This document shows positions 23,065 to 32,030 of a stretch of DNA of 64,000 nt, piece after piece. The DNA comes from Victivallis vadensis. GTDB taxonomy: Bacteria; Verrucomicrobiota; Lentisphaeria; Victivallales; Victivallaceae. The position numbers and the translations under genes were made by a program. Every line of letters starts with the position of its first letter. Position 1 is the stretch's first letter. The notes beneath the pieces are model-generated. The model made no database searches. It was given only the letters and a program-made list of their open reading frames with translations, and had not been told where the DNA came from. The stretch spans positions 19,867-83,866 of the forward strand of contig NZ_QEKH01000026.1 of assembly GCF_003096415.1 (NCBI RefSeq), read 5' to 3'.

Positions 23065-23454
23065 TTACTTGACTTCGACCTTCGCACCGGCGGCTTCGAG
23101 AGCAGCCTTGAGCTTTTCGGCTTCGTCCTTGGCAATACCTTCCTTGATCGCCTTCGGAGCGCCCTCGACGAGGTCCTTCGCTTCCTTCAGGCCGAGGCCG
23201 GTGATGCCGCGGATTTCCTTGATGACGCCGATCTTCTTCGCAGCATCAAAGCCGGCGAGGATCACGTCGAATTCGGTCTTCTCTTCAGCGGCCGGAGCAG
23301 CGGCGCCGGCCGCCGGAGCGGCGGCGACCGCCACCGGAGCGGCGGCGCTGACGCCCAGACGCTCTTCCAGAGTCTTGACCAGCTTGGACAATTCCAGCAC
23401 GGTCAGGTTCTCGACATAAGAGACGAACTCTTCCATTTTGTTCTCTTCGGACAT
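23065..23454 (-). CDS. rplL: 50S ribosomal protein L7/L12
   Basis: 129 residues from the ATG at 23452-23454, eight bases from GGAGG; an ATG five codons earlier overlaps that site. N-terminal dimerisation helices, an Ala/Pro hinge (about residues 40-60), then the factor-binding domain with [21 protein letters not shown]. It forms the ribosomal stalk that recruits EF-G and EF-Tu. It follows rplJ by 31 bases. Confidence 0.97.
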   Translation of the reverse strand: MSEENKMEEFVSYVENLTVLELSKLVKTLEERLGVSAAAPVAVAAAPAAGAAAPAAEEKTEFDVILAGFDAAKKIGVIKEIRGITGLGLKEAKDLVEGAPKAIKEGIAKDEAEKLKAALEAAGAKVEVK

Positions 23455-23485
23455 CTTAAATGCCTCCATTCGTTATTCTAGTTAA

Positions 23486-24007
23486 CTATTGCTTTTCGAC
23501 TTTTTCTTTATATGCGTTGAGCACATTCAAGATGCTCGCAGCCTTGGCGTTGAGAACGGTGACCAGATTCCTCGACGGAGCCTGAAGCACACCGAGCAAC
23601 ATCGCCTGAAGCACGGGCTTCGACGGCAGTTCAGCCAGACTTCCGACCTCGGCGGGCGAAAGCACCGCACCATCCATGTAACCGCCCTTGGCGGCCACTT
23701 TGTCGTTCTTCTTGCCGAACTCCGCCAGAACTTTGGCGGCGGCGCTGCAATCGCCCTTGCCGGCGACGAGCGCAGTGCCCTGAGTGAAATCGATCGTTTC
23801 AAGCCCTTCGATCTTCAGGGCTTCTCCGGCTTTCTTGATCAGCGTGTTCTTCAGCACATGGCAGACCGCGTTCTGGGCCGCCAGCTGATTGCGCAGCTCG
23901 GAAAAATCCTTGACGGTAAGACCGGCAAAAGAGATGAAATAAACGTAATCGGCGTTGCCGATCATATCACTGATCTGCTTGACCAGAAAATGCTTTTCGT
24001 TTCTCAT
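23486..24007 (-). CDS. rplJ: 50S ribosomal protein L10
   Basis: 173 residues. The N-terminal rRNA-binding domain has [22 protein letters not shown] and the C-terminal helix binds L7/L12 dimers. Its ATG overlaps the rplA stop (ATGA), so there is no separate L10 leader; the usual autoregulatory L10-binding leader between rplA and rplJ is therefore not apparent. Confidence 0.96.
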   Translation of the reverse strand: MRNEKHFLVKQISDMIGNADYVYFISFAGLTVKDFSELRNQLAAQNAVCHVLKNTLIKKAGEALKIEGLETIDFTQGTALVAGKGDCSAAAKVLAEFGKKNDKVAAKGGYMDGAVLSPAEVGSLAELPSKPVLQAMLLGVLQAPSRNLVTVLNAKAASILNVLNAYKEKVEKQ

Positions 24008-24711
24008 TCTTTCGACCTCACCAGTTCCTTGACGTTGATCTTGACTCCGGGAGTCATCGTCGCAGAGATCGTGCAGGAGAGGATATACGCCCCCTTCGCA
24101 GTGGTCGGCTTCGCCTTGATCAGCGCATCGACGATCACATCGAAGTTCTCTTTGAGAGCATCCGACTCGAACGACATCTTGCCGAACGGCACATGCACAC
24201 AGGCGCCGCGATCCGCACGGAATTCCGCACGGCCGCCCTTCGCCTCGCGAACCGCAGTTCCGACCGATTCGGTCACCGTACCGGTCTTCGGGTTCGGCAT
24301 CAGGCCGCGGGGACCGAGCTGACGGCCGAGGGGACGGACCAGACGCATCGCATCCGGAGTCGCGATCAGGATATCGAAATCCTGCCAGCCGTCTTTGATC
24401 TTCTGAACAATGTCTTCATAACCGACGAAATCGGCGCCGGCATCCTTGGCGTCCTGGGCCAGCTGGCCGTCGGCGACGACCGCAACGCGGACCGTCTTGC
24501 CGGTGCCCCGGGGAAGCGCAACCGCACCGCGGACCGTCTGGTCGGACTTGCGCGGATCGACGCCGAGCTTGAAAGCGACTTCGGCGGTCTGGTTGAACTT
24601 GACGCCCGGCATCGTCTTCAACAGAGCGATTGCCTCGGCCACGCCATAGCGTTTCTGCAGATCGAAACCGGCGGTTTCCACCTGCTTCTTGTAAAGCTTA
24701 CTTCTACGCAT
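24004..24711 (-). CDS. rplA: 50S ribosomal protein L1
   Basis: 235 residues from the ATG at 24709-24711 ([12 protein letters not shown]). Longer upstream frame belongs to rplK. Signature [15 protein letters not shown] is present. L1 forms the mobile stalk that helps release deacylated tRNA. It overlaps the rplK stop by eight bases and rplJ by four. Confidence 0.97.
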   Translation of the reverse strand: MRRSKLYKKQVETAGFDLQKRYGVAEAIALLKTMPGVKFNQTAEVAFKLGVDPRKSDQTVRGAVALPRGTGKTVRVAVVADGQLAQDAKDAGADFVGYEDIVQKIKDGWQDFDILIATPDAMRLVRPLGRQLGPRGLMPNPKTGTVTESVGTAVREAKGGRAEFRADRGACVHVPFGKMSFESDALKENFDVIVDALIKAKPTTAKGAYILSCTISATMTPGVKINVKELVRSKE

Positions 24712-25132
24712 CGACCACCTCGATTCCCATGCTGCGCGCGGTTCCTTCGATGATGCGCATTGCCGCTTCCTCGCTCCGGGCGTTGATATCATCCTTCTTG
24801 ATCTGAACGATTTCACGGATCTGCGCACGGGTGATTTTGCCGGCCTTTTCAGAGCCCGGCTTTTTCGCCGCGGAAGCCACTCCCGCCGCCTTCTTGATCA
24901 GAACGGCAGCCGGGGGGGATTTGCAGATGAATGTGAACGACCGGTCCTGATAGACCGTGATCACGACAGGAATAATCATTCCGCTCTGAGACTGAGTGGC
25001 GGCATTGAACTGCTTACAGAACTCCATAATGTTGCAACCGGCCGAGCCAAGGGCGGGACCGATCGGCGGAGCCGGGTTAGCGGCGCCGGCCGGAATCTGC
25101 AACCGGATCAAGCCTGTAACCTTCTTTGCCAT
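24704..25132 (-). CDS. rplK: 50S ribosomal protein L11
   Basis: 142 residues from [16 protein letters not shown], with GGAAG before the ATG at 25130-25132. [22 protein letters not shown] is the family start and binds the thiostrepton-site rRNA; the C-terminal domain has [14 protein letters not shown]. The natural Gln of many L11 homologues at the GPALG-x segment is Ser here, a minor difference. Confidence 0.97.
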   Translation of the reverse strand: MAKKVTGLIRLQIPAGAANPAPPIGPALGSAGCNIMEFCKQFNAATQSQSGMIIPVVITVYQDRSFTFICKSPPAAVLIKKAAGVASAAKKPGSEKAGKITRAQIREIVQIKKDDINARSEEAAMRIIEGTARSMGIEVVDA

Positions 25133-25230
25133 GATTAAACTTCCTTTTCCGATTCCAAGGTGGTCCGGACTGACAGGCATCCCGCCACCAAAGAATCATA
25201 CACCATTTAGAAAAAGTTTCGAACCCAGCC

Positions 25231-25812
25231 TTAAACGGTGCGTTCGACCTGCCAAAACTCCAATTCAACCGGGGTGGAACGACCGAAAATGGAAACCATC
25301 AATTTCAGCTTGCCGCGTTCGTTGTCGATCTCCTGAATCGCCCCTTCAAAATTCTCGAAAGCGCCGTCCTTGATCCGGACGACTTCGCCGACCTCAAATG
25401 CGATTTTCGGCTTGACTTCCGGCGCTCCGGCCTGGGCCGGGCGCATGATATCTTCCACTTCACTCTCAGTCAGCGCGGTCGGCTTGTTGTCGCCGCCGAG
25501 GAATCCGAGGACTCCCTGCACGCTACGGATGAAGTACCAGGCCTTCTCATTGATCATGCCGAGATCATCGTACAGATCCATGCGAACCCAGATATAGCCG
25601 GGGAAAAGCTTGCGGGTCGTCGTGGTTTTCTTGCCCTGCCGGACTTCAGCGACCTTCTCCGTCGGAATGAAGGCCTCGTACACCGGAACCTGATCGCCGG
25701 TCTGAAGCTGACGCAAAATCTTGTCGCGGACCTTGTTTTCGTGACCCGAGAGCGTGTGGATCACAAACCATTGTCCCCGCTTATCGCGCTCGGTTTCTGC
25801 GGACTCGTTCAT
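25231..25812 (-). CDS. nusG: Transcription termination/antitermination factor NusG
   Basis: 193 residues. NGN domain from WFVIHTLSGHENKVRDKI to VQGVLGFLGGDNKP, then a KOW domain beginning FEVGEVVRIKDGAFENFEG. It binds the RNA polymerase clamp and links to Rho or S10. The order secE-nusG-rplK is the usual one, with 15 bases to secE and 98 to rplK. Confidence 0.97.
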   Translation of the reverse strand: MNESAETERDKRGQWFVIHTLSGHENKVRDKILRQLQTGDQVPVYEAFIPTEKVAEVRQGKKTTTTRKLFPGYIWVRMDLYDDLGMINEKAWYFIRSVQGVLGFLGGDNKPTALTESEVEDIMRPAQAGAPEVKPKIAFEVGEVVRIKDGAFENFEGAIQEIDNERGKLKLMVSIFGRSTPVELEFWQVERTV

Positions 25813-25827
25813 GATTGATCATTACCT

Positions 25828-26082
25828 TCAAAACTTACCAACCGTTACCAGGCGGATTACGATCCGCGCCACTTCATCGACACCGGCGACGAACAGCGCG
25901 AGAATGGCGATTGCCACCACCACCAGCACGGTAGATTCAAACAACTGCTGGCGATTCGGCCAGGTGCAGCGGCCTAGTTCGGCCATCGTTTCGGAAATAA
26001 AGCGCCGAATTCTGCCCATAAACGAATCGAAACCGGCGGTGACCCCGGTCTGCTGCATGCTGCGCTTCTGATCGTTTCCCAT
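25828..26082 (-). CDS. secE: Preprotein translocase subunit SecE
   Basis: 84 residues with the SecE pattern RRFISETMAELGRCTWPNRQQ (amphipathic helix) followed by one transmembrane helix (about residues 47-68). It stabilises SecY in the plasma membrane. The single-helix form is typical outside enterobacteria. Position directly before nusG supports the call. Confidence 0.95.
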   Translation of the reverse strand: MGNDQKRSMQQTGVTAGFDSFMGRIRRFISETMAELGRCTWPNRQQLFESTVLVVVAIAILALFVAGVDEVARIVIRLVTVGKF

Positions 26083-26118
26083 ATTTCCTGTTACCTGCCT
26101 GACTTTCTATCAAAAAAT

Positions 26119-26195
26119 TGGCAGGAGAGGTGAGGCTCGAACTCACGACCTGCGGTTTTGGAGACCGCCGCTCTAGCCAACTGAGCTACTCTCCT
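26119..26195 (-). tRNA. tRNA-Trp (CCA)
   Basis: Acceptor stem AGGAGAG/CTCTCCT, anticodon loop with CCA, T arm GTGAG-TTCGAGC-CTCAC, discriminator G and encoded CCA. It lies between rpmG and secE, a common arrangement. Confidence 0.95.
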
Positions 26196-26223
26196 GTCTC
26201 AATCATAAAGCAAACTTCAATGC

Positions 26224-26376
26224 TCAGCGCGTTTCCTTGTGAATCGTATGCTTGCGTTCAAATTTGCAATACTTCTTCTTTTCCAAGCGCTCGGGCGTAT
26301 TGCGCTTTTCCTTCATCGACGTATAGTTACGCCGCTTGCACTCCGTGCATTCCAGAATGATTAATTCGCGCGCCAT
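26224..26376 (-). CDS. rpmG: 50S ribosomal protein L33
   Basis: 50 residues read from the ATG at 26374-26376: [18 protein letters not shown] at the start and KHTIHKETR at the end. The first Cys pair (ECTEC) is kept, but the second knuckle reads YCKFERKH, with Glu where zinc-binding forms have Cys. So it is an intermediate form that probably does not hold zinc tightly. It sits between tuf and tRNA-Trp, as in many bacteria. Confidence 0.95.
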   Translation of the reverse strand: MARELIILECTECKRRNYTSMKEKRNTPERLEKKKYCKFERKHTIHKETR

Positions 26377-26401
26377 TTTTCTTACCTAGTTTTACATGAT
26401 T

Positions 26402-26432
26402 ATCCCGGAACCGCCGACCGGCGGTCCGGGAT
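26402..26432 (-). terminator. Strong stem-loop between tuf and rpmG
   Basis: ATCCCGGAACCGCC pairs with GGCGGTCCGGGAT (one bulged A) around GACC. No T tract follows; it may reduce read-through from tuf or stabilise its mRNA end. Confidence 0.5.
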
Positions 26433-26450
26433 GATAGTCCGAGACCGAAA

Positions 26451-27647
26451 TTACTTGATGATTTCGGAGACTCGGCCGGAGGCAACCGTACGGCCGCCTT
26501 CACGGATCGCGAAACGCAGACCCTTTTCCATGGCGATCGGAGCGATCAGTTCCACGGTGATCGAAGTATTGTCACCGGGCATGACCATCTCGGTGCCTTC
26601 ATTCAGGGTGATCGTGCCGGTCACGTCAGTCGTACGGAAGTAGAACTGCGGACGATAGTTGTTGAAGAACGGGGTATGACGGCCGCCTTCATCCTTGCTC
26701 AGCACGTAGATTTCGCCCTTGAACTGGGTGTGCGGGGTCACGCTGCCCGGCTTGGCCAGAACCTGACCGCGCTCGACATCTTCCTTCTTAGTGCCGCGGA
26801 GCAGGCAACCGACGTTGTCGCCGGCCTGGCCCTGATCGAGCAGCTTGCGGAACATTTCGATACCGGTGACGGTGGTCTTGACAGTCGGCTTGATACCGAT
26901 GATTTCGACTTCGTCGTTGAGCTTGATCACACCGCGCTCGACACGGCCGGTGACCACGGTGCCGCGACCTTCGATCGAGAACACGTCTTCGATCGGCATC
27001 AGGAAGGGCTGATCCACATCGCGCTTCGGCTCGGGAATGAAGCTGTCGACCGCATCCATCAGCTCGAGGATGCACTTGCAGGCCGGGTTCTCCGGATCGC
27101 CGTCGGCTTCGATCGCCTTCAGAGCGGAGCCCTTGATGATCGGGGTGTCGTCGCCGGGATATTCATAACTGCTGAGCAGCTCGCGGATTTCCATTTCGAC
27201 GAGCTCGAGCAGTTCCGGGTCATCGAGCTGGTCGCACTTGTTCATGAAAACGACGATCGCCGGCACACCCACCTGACGGGCGAGCAGCACGTGCTCGCGA
27301 GTCTGGGCCATCGGGCCGTCGGTCGCGGCGATCACGAGGATCGCACCGTCCATCTGCGCGGCGCCGGTGATCATGTTCTTCACATAGTCGGCGTGTCCCG
27401 GGCAGTCAACGTGAGCATAGTGACGATTCGCAGTCTGGTATTCAACGTGGGAGGTGTTGATGGTGATACCGCGCTCTTTTTCTTCCGGAGCATTGTCGAT
27501 TTCATCATATTTACGGACTTCACCGCCGAACTTCTTGTTCAGCACCATGGTGATGGCGGCGGTCAGAGTGGTTTTGCCGTGGTCGACGTGACCAATCGTA
27601 CCAACGTTAACGTGCGGCTTGGTTCTTTCGAATTTTTCCTTAGCCAT
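26451..27647 (-). CDS. tuf: Translation elongation factor Tu
   Basis: 398 residues. GTPase motifs [17 protein letters not shown] and NKCDQ are intact, with domains 2 and 3 full length ([29 protein letters not shown]). It delivers aminoacyl-tRNA to the ribosome. AGGAGG lies before the ATG. tRNA-Thr lies 56 bases upstream and is probably on the same transcript. This is the only tuf in the window; no copy follows fusA. Confidence 0.98.
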   Translation of the reverse strand: MAKEKFERTKPHVNVGTIGHVDHGKTTLTAAITMVLNKKFGGEVRKYDEIDNAPEEKERGITINTSHVEYQTANRHYAHVDCPGHADYVKNMITGAAQMDGAILVIAATDGPMAQTREHVLLARQVGVPAIVVFMNKCDQLDDPELLELVEMEIRELLSSYEYPGDDTPIIKGSALKAIEADGDPENPACKCILELMDAVDSFIPEPKRDVDQPFLMPIEDVFSIEGRGTVVTGRVERGVIKLNDEVEIIGIKPTVKTTVTGIEMFRKLLDQGQAGDNVGCLLRGTKKEDVERGQVLAKPGSVTPHTQFKGEIYVLSKDEGGRHTPFFNNYRPQFYFRTTDVTGTITLNEGTEMVMPGDNTSITVELIAPIAMEKGLRFAIREGGRTVASGRVSEIIK

Positions 27648-27703
27648 TTTTCCCTCCTGAAAGGTTTAGAGTTTTCCAACTGCTTCAAAATCTATTAAAA
27701 TAA

Positions 27704-27779
27704 TGGAGCCTACATCCGGACTTGAACCGGAGACCTCATCCTTACCAAGGATGTGCTCTACCGACTGAGCTATGTAGGC
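27704..27779 (-). tRNA. tRNA-Thr (GGT)
   Basis: Acceptor stem GCCTACA/TGTAGGC, anticodon loop TTGGTAA giving GGT, T arm CTCCGG-TTCAAGT-CCGGA, discriminator U, encoded CCA. It sits just before tuf, a frequent arrangement. Confidence 0.95.
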
Positions 27780-27881
27780 ATCAATCCGCATCCATTCGAT
27801 TTGACGATCGAAGGCGGCAGAATTTTAAAATACACCGTCTCAACCGTTTTGCAACCCTAAACTTGCAAAAAAACGGAAAAA

Positions 27882-27966
27882 TGGTACTCGGGGGGGGACT
27901 TGAACCCCCAAGGATTGCTCCATATGGACCTCAACCATACGCGTCTGCCAATTCCGCCACCCGAGC
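27882..27966 (-). tRNA. tRNA-Leu (GAG)
   Basis: A class II tRNA of 85 bases with a long variable arm. Anticodon stem TATGG/CCATA with loop TTGAGGT gives GAG. T arm GGGGG-TTCAAGT-CCCCC. Encoded CCA. The first acceptor pair would be G-U, which is a little unusual. Confidence 0.93.
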
Positions 27967-28009
27967 GCATTCATTTAGTGAACCGCATTTATCAGCGAGA
28001 ACAGGACAT

Positions 28010-28037
28010 AATATATTCGCCCTCGCCCGATTTGCAA
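28010..28037 (-). promoter_or_regulatory. Promoter of tRNA-Leu and probably the tRNA-Thr/tuf string
   Basis: On the minus strand TTGCAA (28032-28037) and TATATT (28010-28015) are 16 bases apart, 43 bases before the tRNA-Leu 5' end. A GC-rich stretch follows the -35 box. Confidence 0.6.
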
Positions 28038-28190
28038 ATCCCAAAACCAACTTTTTCACAGAAAAACAGCAAAAAACAGCTTTTCCCGACTGAAATCATT
28101 CATTTTCCCAAAGCGCGAAGCCACGATCTTCCCCGCTCTAATGCCGGAACGTCGCAGGATTCCCGCCCCATCCCGGCACCCGGCCGCCGT

Positions 28191-29402
28191 CTATTCGCCG
28201 ACCAGTTTGCCGTTGTCCACCGCGGCGTTGCGCCGCTTGAAAGTGGGGATGTCCAGGTCTTCGCCGTTCCACAATACCGGCATGGTCTTCTCCATGATCC
28301 CTTTGGAAAGCGGTTCCAGAAGCGGAAAGAGTTCGAGCTGCGTGGAGGCTCCGTCGGCCGCTCCGGCGGCGGCGCGGCCCCGGCGCGGCATCCGCGAGGT
28401 CTCCTTGCGCATCGCCTCCACCGTCACGGTTTCGGCATCGAATCTGATCGTAACCGCGGTCAGCTGGAGCATGCCGCTCCACTCCTCCCCGGTGGAAGCT
28501 CCGATAATCAGTTCGGCCCCCGGTTTCACATAGCGGCCGGCCAGCTCCAGCGCAGCTTTGGTCTCGCCGATCGAGAGCTCCGGCCCGCCCAGCAGCGAAA
28601 AAACCACCGCATCGGCTTCACCGAGCTTGTCGGCGCCCCCCAGCAGCGGAGAGTGAAGCAGTTGCTCCATCGCGGCCTCGATCCGGCCATTGACTTCCGC
28701 GCTTTCGACCAGACCGACGCCGATGCTGCAGTAACTTTTCTTGCGCTTCAGCAGCGCCACGAAGTTGTTGAAATCCGCCGCCAGCAGATTGCCGTGGCGC
28801 AGCACCGCGGTCAGGGCCAGCACCGTCCGCGAAAACTCCCGGTCGGCAAGCCGGAACGCCTCGCTGAGCGGAGTGGTCGAGTCCAGAATCGAAAAAAGCA
28901 GATCGTTCGGCAGGCACAATACCGCATCGGCGAGCCCGAGCAGTTCGTTCTTCACCGTCTCCTCGGCCGTCTTGCGCTTGCTGTGTCCCTCCAGCGTGAA
29001 GGGAAGCGTCACCAGAAACAGCGTCGGAATTTCCAGCTTCCGCGCCACGCTCAACACCACCGACACGCCGCCCGAAGCTGTTCCCCCGCCCAGTCCGCCG
29101 ACCACCAGCAGCATCGAAGTCCCGGCCAGCATCCGCTCCAGCGCGGCCCGCTCATGCGCCAGCGCCCGCTGCCCGTCCAGCACATTGCCGCCGCAGCCGC
29201 GTCCGCCGCGCCAGCGGGCGCCGGCCAGCAGCATCGAACCTTCCGGCAGATTCAGCCCTTCCAGGCCCCGCCGGTCGGTATCCACGGCCAGCAGCCGCAG
29301 TGACGCGGCGGCCGGACTCCCGACAAAACCGCGCAGCACCCGGCACCCGGCGCCGCCGATTCCGAGTACGGTAACCATTTTATTCTCAACAGGATTTTCC
29401 AT
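28191..29402 (-). CDS. ftsZ: Cell division GTPase FtsZ (divergent)
   Basis: 403 residues, tubulin fold. The nucleotide-binding start VLGIGGAGC and the tubulin signature GGLGGGTASGG (residues 102-112) are recognisable but differ from the common GGGTGTG. At the T7 loop E. coli has NVDFAD; here it is AADFNN (residues 208-213), so one catalytic Asp (E. coli 209) is kept and the other (212) is Asn. The C-terminal peptide LDIPTFKRR that binds FtsA is present. It follows ftsA by two bases. It should polymerise; GTP hydrolysis may be weak or rely on other residues. It forms the Z ring at midcell in relatives. Confidence 0.92.
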   Translation of the reverse strand: MENPVENKMVTVLGIGGAGCRVLRGFVGSPAAASLRLLAVDTDRRGLEGLNLPEGSMLLAGARWRGGRGCGGNVLDGQRALAHERAALERMLAGTSMLLVVGGLGGGTASGGVSVVLSVARKLEIPTLFLVTLPFTLEGHSKRKTAEETVKNELLGLADAVLCLPNDLLFSILDSTTPLSEAFRLADREFSRTVLALTAVLRHGNLLAADFNNFVALLKRKKSYCSIGVGLVESAEVNGRIEAAMEQLLHSPLLGGADKLGEADAVVFSLLGGPELSIGETKAALELAGRYVKPGAELIIGASTGEEWSGMLQLTAVTIRFDAETVTVEAMRKETSRMPRRGRAAAGAADGASTQLELFPLLEPLSKGIMEKTMPVLWNGEDLDIPTFKRRNAAVDNGKLVGE

Positions 29403-29404
29403 GA

Positions 29405-30673
29405 TTACCCCCTCCTGTTCCAGAGCTTTTTCCGGGTCCTGCTCACCAGTGAATCCACCATGTCGAGCAGGCTGCCGAAACCGCCGCGGCCGGAACAGCC
29501 CGGCTCCATCGCATTGTATGCCACCGCCAGGCGCAGCGCCCCCCAGACCGTGCTGAACCGCGGATTCTCCGCCAAGGCGACCGGGTCGCCGTTTTCCAGC
29601 GGCTGGGCAATCCGGCAGCTCATTTCGAACACCTCCCGGAACATGGCTCCAGTCCGCTCGAACATCGCGCCGCCGCCGGTCAGGATGCCGCCCGCCTCCA
29701 ATTGGCTCAATGCGTTTTTCTCATTCAAAATCTGCTTGATGATCTCAAAGGTCTCCCGCAGCCGCAGGTCGATGATGGTCTCGAAGGAGTTCAGCGGAAT
29801 CCGCCGGGGCGTACCCACACTGCTTCCCGGAAACTCCAGGCAGTCGCGATGCTCCCGGATCGCCCGGCTCAACGAGCCGTCCTCGACCAGCTTGCGGCAG
29901 ACGCCGATATTCAAATCCAGTCCGACCGCCAGATCGTTGCAGACGTGGTCGAAGCCGACCTGCAGCACGCCGGAAGCGCGCACGCCGGAGTTGCATTCGA
30001 CATCGTATTCGGTCGTCCCGGCGCCGATGTCCACCAGCAGCGCCCCGCTGCCGCGCTCCTCTTCCGAAAGGATGCCGTAGTCGGTCGCCAGCGGCGCAAA
30101 CACCGGATAGATCATCGAATCCTCGAAGCCGGATTCGCGCACGATCGTCCTGAAATTTTCCAACCGGGTGGTAACGCCGTGCACCAGATGTACATAGGCA
30201 TCCAGCCGGCGGCCGCTCTGAAGCAGCGGATTGCAGACCGGGCGGCCGTCGATCGCGAAGCAGGATTCGGAGATATTGATGATTTCCCGCCCGGCCGAAA
30301 CGTGCTGGTCTTTCGCATTTTCAACCGCTTCGGCCCGCTCCTTTTCGGTCACGACGCGCTGCTCGCTCCTGATCGTGGCGGTGCCGACGCCCTGCATCGA
30401 CTCGATGCCGCAGCCGGTCACCGGAACGATCACCAGACGGCTGTTGCCCAACTCCCGGTCCGAACTGCGGTCGGCCTCCTCCAGCGCCGAGCCCAGCAGC
30501 TCGAACGCTTTATCCATATTGTAGATTTCGCCCTTGACGATCGAGCCCTCGCTGGGCACGCATCCCTGGCCGATGACCTTGACCTTGCCGTCCGGCAAGG
30601 CTTCGCCGACCAGCACGCAGATCTTGGAACTGCCCAGATCGACGGCAGTCACGATTTCCCGGTTGTTGAACAT
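29405..30673 (-). CDS. ftsA: Cell division protein FtsA
   Basis: 422 residues of the actin/Hsp70 fold: phosphate-1 VTAVDLGSSKICVLVGE, phosphate-2 LLVDIGAGTTEYDV, adenosine motif GGILTGGGAMFERTG. The SHS2-type 1C domain lies at about 85-165. The C-terminal helix (LLDMVDSLVSRTRKKLW) is amphipathic and should hold the protein on the inner membrane. It tethers FtsZ filaments. It leads the ftsA-ftsZ pair; ftsQ and the mur genes that often precede it are not here. Confidence 0.95.
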   Translation of the reverse strand: MFNNREIVTAVDLGSSKICVLVGEALPDGKVKVIGQGCVPSEGSIVKGEIYNMDKAFELLGSALEEADRSSDRELGNSRLVIVPVTGCGIESMQGVGTATIRSEQRVVTEKERAEAVENAKDQHVSAGREIINISESCFAIDGRPVCNPLLQSGRRLDAYVHLVHGVTTRLENFRTIVRESGFEDSMIYPVFAPLATDYGILSEEERGSGALLVDIGAGTTEYDVECNSGVRASGVLQVGFDHVCNDLAVGLDLNIGVCRKLVEDGSLSRAIREHRDCLEFPGSSVGTPRRIPLNSFETIIDLRLRETFEIIKQILNEKNALSQLEAGGILTGGGAMFERTGAMFREVFEMSCRIAQPLENGDPVALAENPRFSTVWGALRLAVAYNAMEPGCSGRGGFGSLLDMVDSLVSRTRKKLWNRRG

Positions 30674-31003
30674 GGCTGTCTCACTTGATTCGGATTGTAT
30701 TTATTCAGATTAAATATACCGGATGTGATCCGAAAATGCCAGTCCCCAACCGGATTTTCCGCCAAAATCACCGGCTCCGGCCCAATCCGGCGCCGACCGG
30801 AAAACGACGACGGATCAGTCGCCGGTTTATCGGTGCTGATAACGACTCGGCTTCCGCCATATCCATGCAGTTTCCATCCGGTCCGCCGGAATGCCGGGAA
30901 CAGGGAATTTCAATCCGGCGCATTCCTTGTAATCGGAGGAACTCCAGATTATATTATACTTCGAGTTGAATTACAGAGACTTAAATGAATTGAGAAATTC
31001 CGC
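30674..31003 (+). other. Divergent spacer between ftsA and the AraC-type regulator
   Basis: 330 bases hold the regulator promoter described separately and the AT-rich upstream region of ftsA. Short open frames here lack ribosome sites and family resemblance. No RNA gene or repeat was recognised. Confidence 0.5.
30927..30955 (+). promoter_or_regulatory. Promoter of the AraC-type regulator
   Basis: TTGTAA (30927-30932) and TATATT (30950-30955) with a 17-base spacer, 48 bases before the chosen start codon. Confidence 0.6.
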
Positions 31004-31909
31004 ATGGCAGGTCCGAATTCAGAGAGAAGAGCGGCGTACAGGAATTGTTTTTCCGCGGAACCCATTCTGCGGAAAGCGGATTCGGATTTTGCCGCCGGCC
31101 GGATTTTACCGCGTTTCAAACGCCTCGCACTTCGCAAATATCCTCAGGGGAATATGGTTCCCCCGCACCGCCACCTCGATTATGAAGCGGTCCTGCTCTG
31201 CTCCGGGGCATACCGGTTCAGAATCAACGGGACCGAGATGGAACTGACGCCCGGAGAAGGAATTCTGGTCAATATCGGCGACCAGCACGAGGACTGGAGG
31301 GGAGACGGAGCGAAATTTATCGGTTTCTCCTTTACATTGGAAGCCTTTCCCGCAACCAACGGCATCCCGGCTCTTCTGGCTCCCGGAGTCTCTCCGCAGG
31401 AGCAGCGATTTCGGATTGATTTGAAAGAAGCCGAAGGACTGGCCAGAAAAATTTATGAAGAAGAACAGCGGCAGACGGCATTTTCACGGCTGATTCAGGA
31501 AGCGATTTCTCTGGAATTGTTCTGGAGAATCATCCAGGGGCTTCCCCGGGAATCACTTTCGACCGGTTTTCTGGATAATACAGCAGACGGCAGTTTCAGG
31601 GCCCGGCTTTCCAGATTGTTCCAGGATCATATTGAAGAAGTTCTAACGCTGGACGATATTGCAAAACAGCTGGGAATCAGCCGGACTTCGCTGACGAATA
31701 AATGCAATGAACTGTTTCACATGTCGCCCGGCAAGGCCTTCTGCCGCTGCAAGATGGAACGCGCCGGGTATCTGCTGGTCAATACCCGGCTGACGGTCAA
31801 GGAAATCGCCGGCAGATTGGGATATGCGAGCGAATTCGCCTTTTCGCGCGCTTTCCGCAGGGAGTTCAATCTGTCACCAGCCGAATGGCGCAGAAACTAT
31901 ATTTACTGA
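31004..31909 (+). CDS. AraC-family transcriptional regulator
   Basis: 301 residues. An N-terminal cupin-like sensing domain has PPHRHLDYEAVLLCSG and LTPGEGILVNIGDQHED. A C-terminal double helix-turn-helix domain (about 205-300) has LTLDDIAKQLGISRTSLTNKCNELF and the AraC signature LTVKEIAGRLGYASEFAFSRAFRREF-type block ending LSPAEWRR. It probably binds a sugar and switches on the mannosidase, pseudopilin and GH2 genes that follow on the same strand. The start has only a weak GAGAAA site, so a different N-terminus is possible. Confidence 0.9.
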   Translation: MAGPNSERRAAYRNCFSAEPILRKADSDFAAGRILPRFKRLALRKYPQGNMVPPHRHLDYEAVLLCSGAYRFRINGTEMELTPGEGILVNIGDQHEDWRGDGAKFIGFSFTLEAFPATNGIPALLAPGVSPQEQRFRIDLKEAEGLARKIYEEEQRQTAFSRLIQEAISLELFWRIIQGLPRESLSTGFLDNTADGSFRARLSRLFQDHIEEVLTLDDIAKQLGISRTSLTNKCNELFHMSPGKAFCRCKMERAGYLLVNTRLTVKEIAGRLGYASEFAFSRAFRREFNLSPAEWRRNYIY

Positions 31910-31955
31910 TTTCTCGATTTTGTATTTTCTGCAATGTTATATGTCATTTCGGAGC

Positions 31956-31984
31956 TTGCCGAAACTGTCTTTTTCAGGTATAAT
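31956..31984 (+). promoter_or_regulatory. Promoter of the GH38 gene
   Basis: TTGCCG (31956-31961) and a perfect TATAAT (31979-31984) with a 17-base spacer, 46 bases before the ATG. The non-consensus -35 fits a promoter aided by an activator such as the AraC protein encoded just upstream. Confidence 0.65.
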
Positions 31985-32030
31985 ATAAACAAACATTCCA
32001 GATCGAATTACCGGGAAAGCTGCTGATGCA

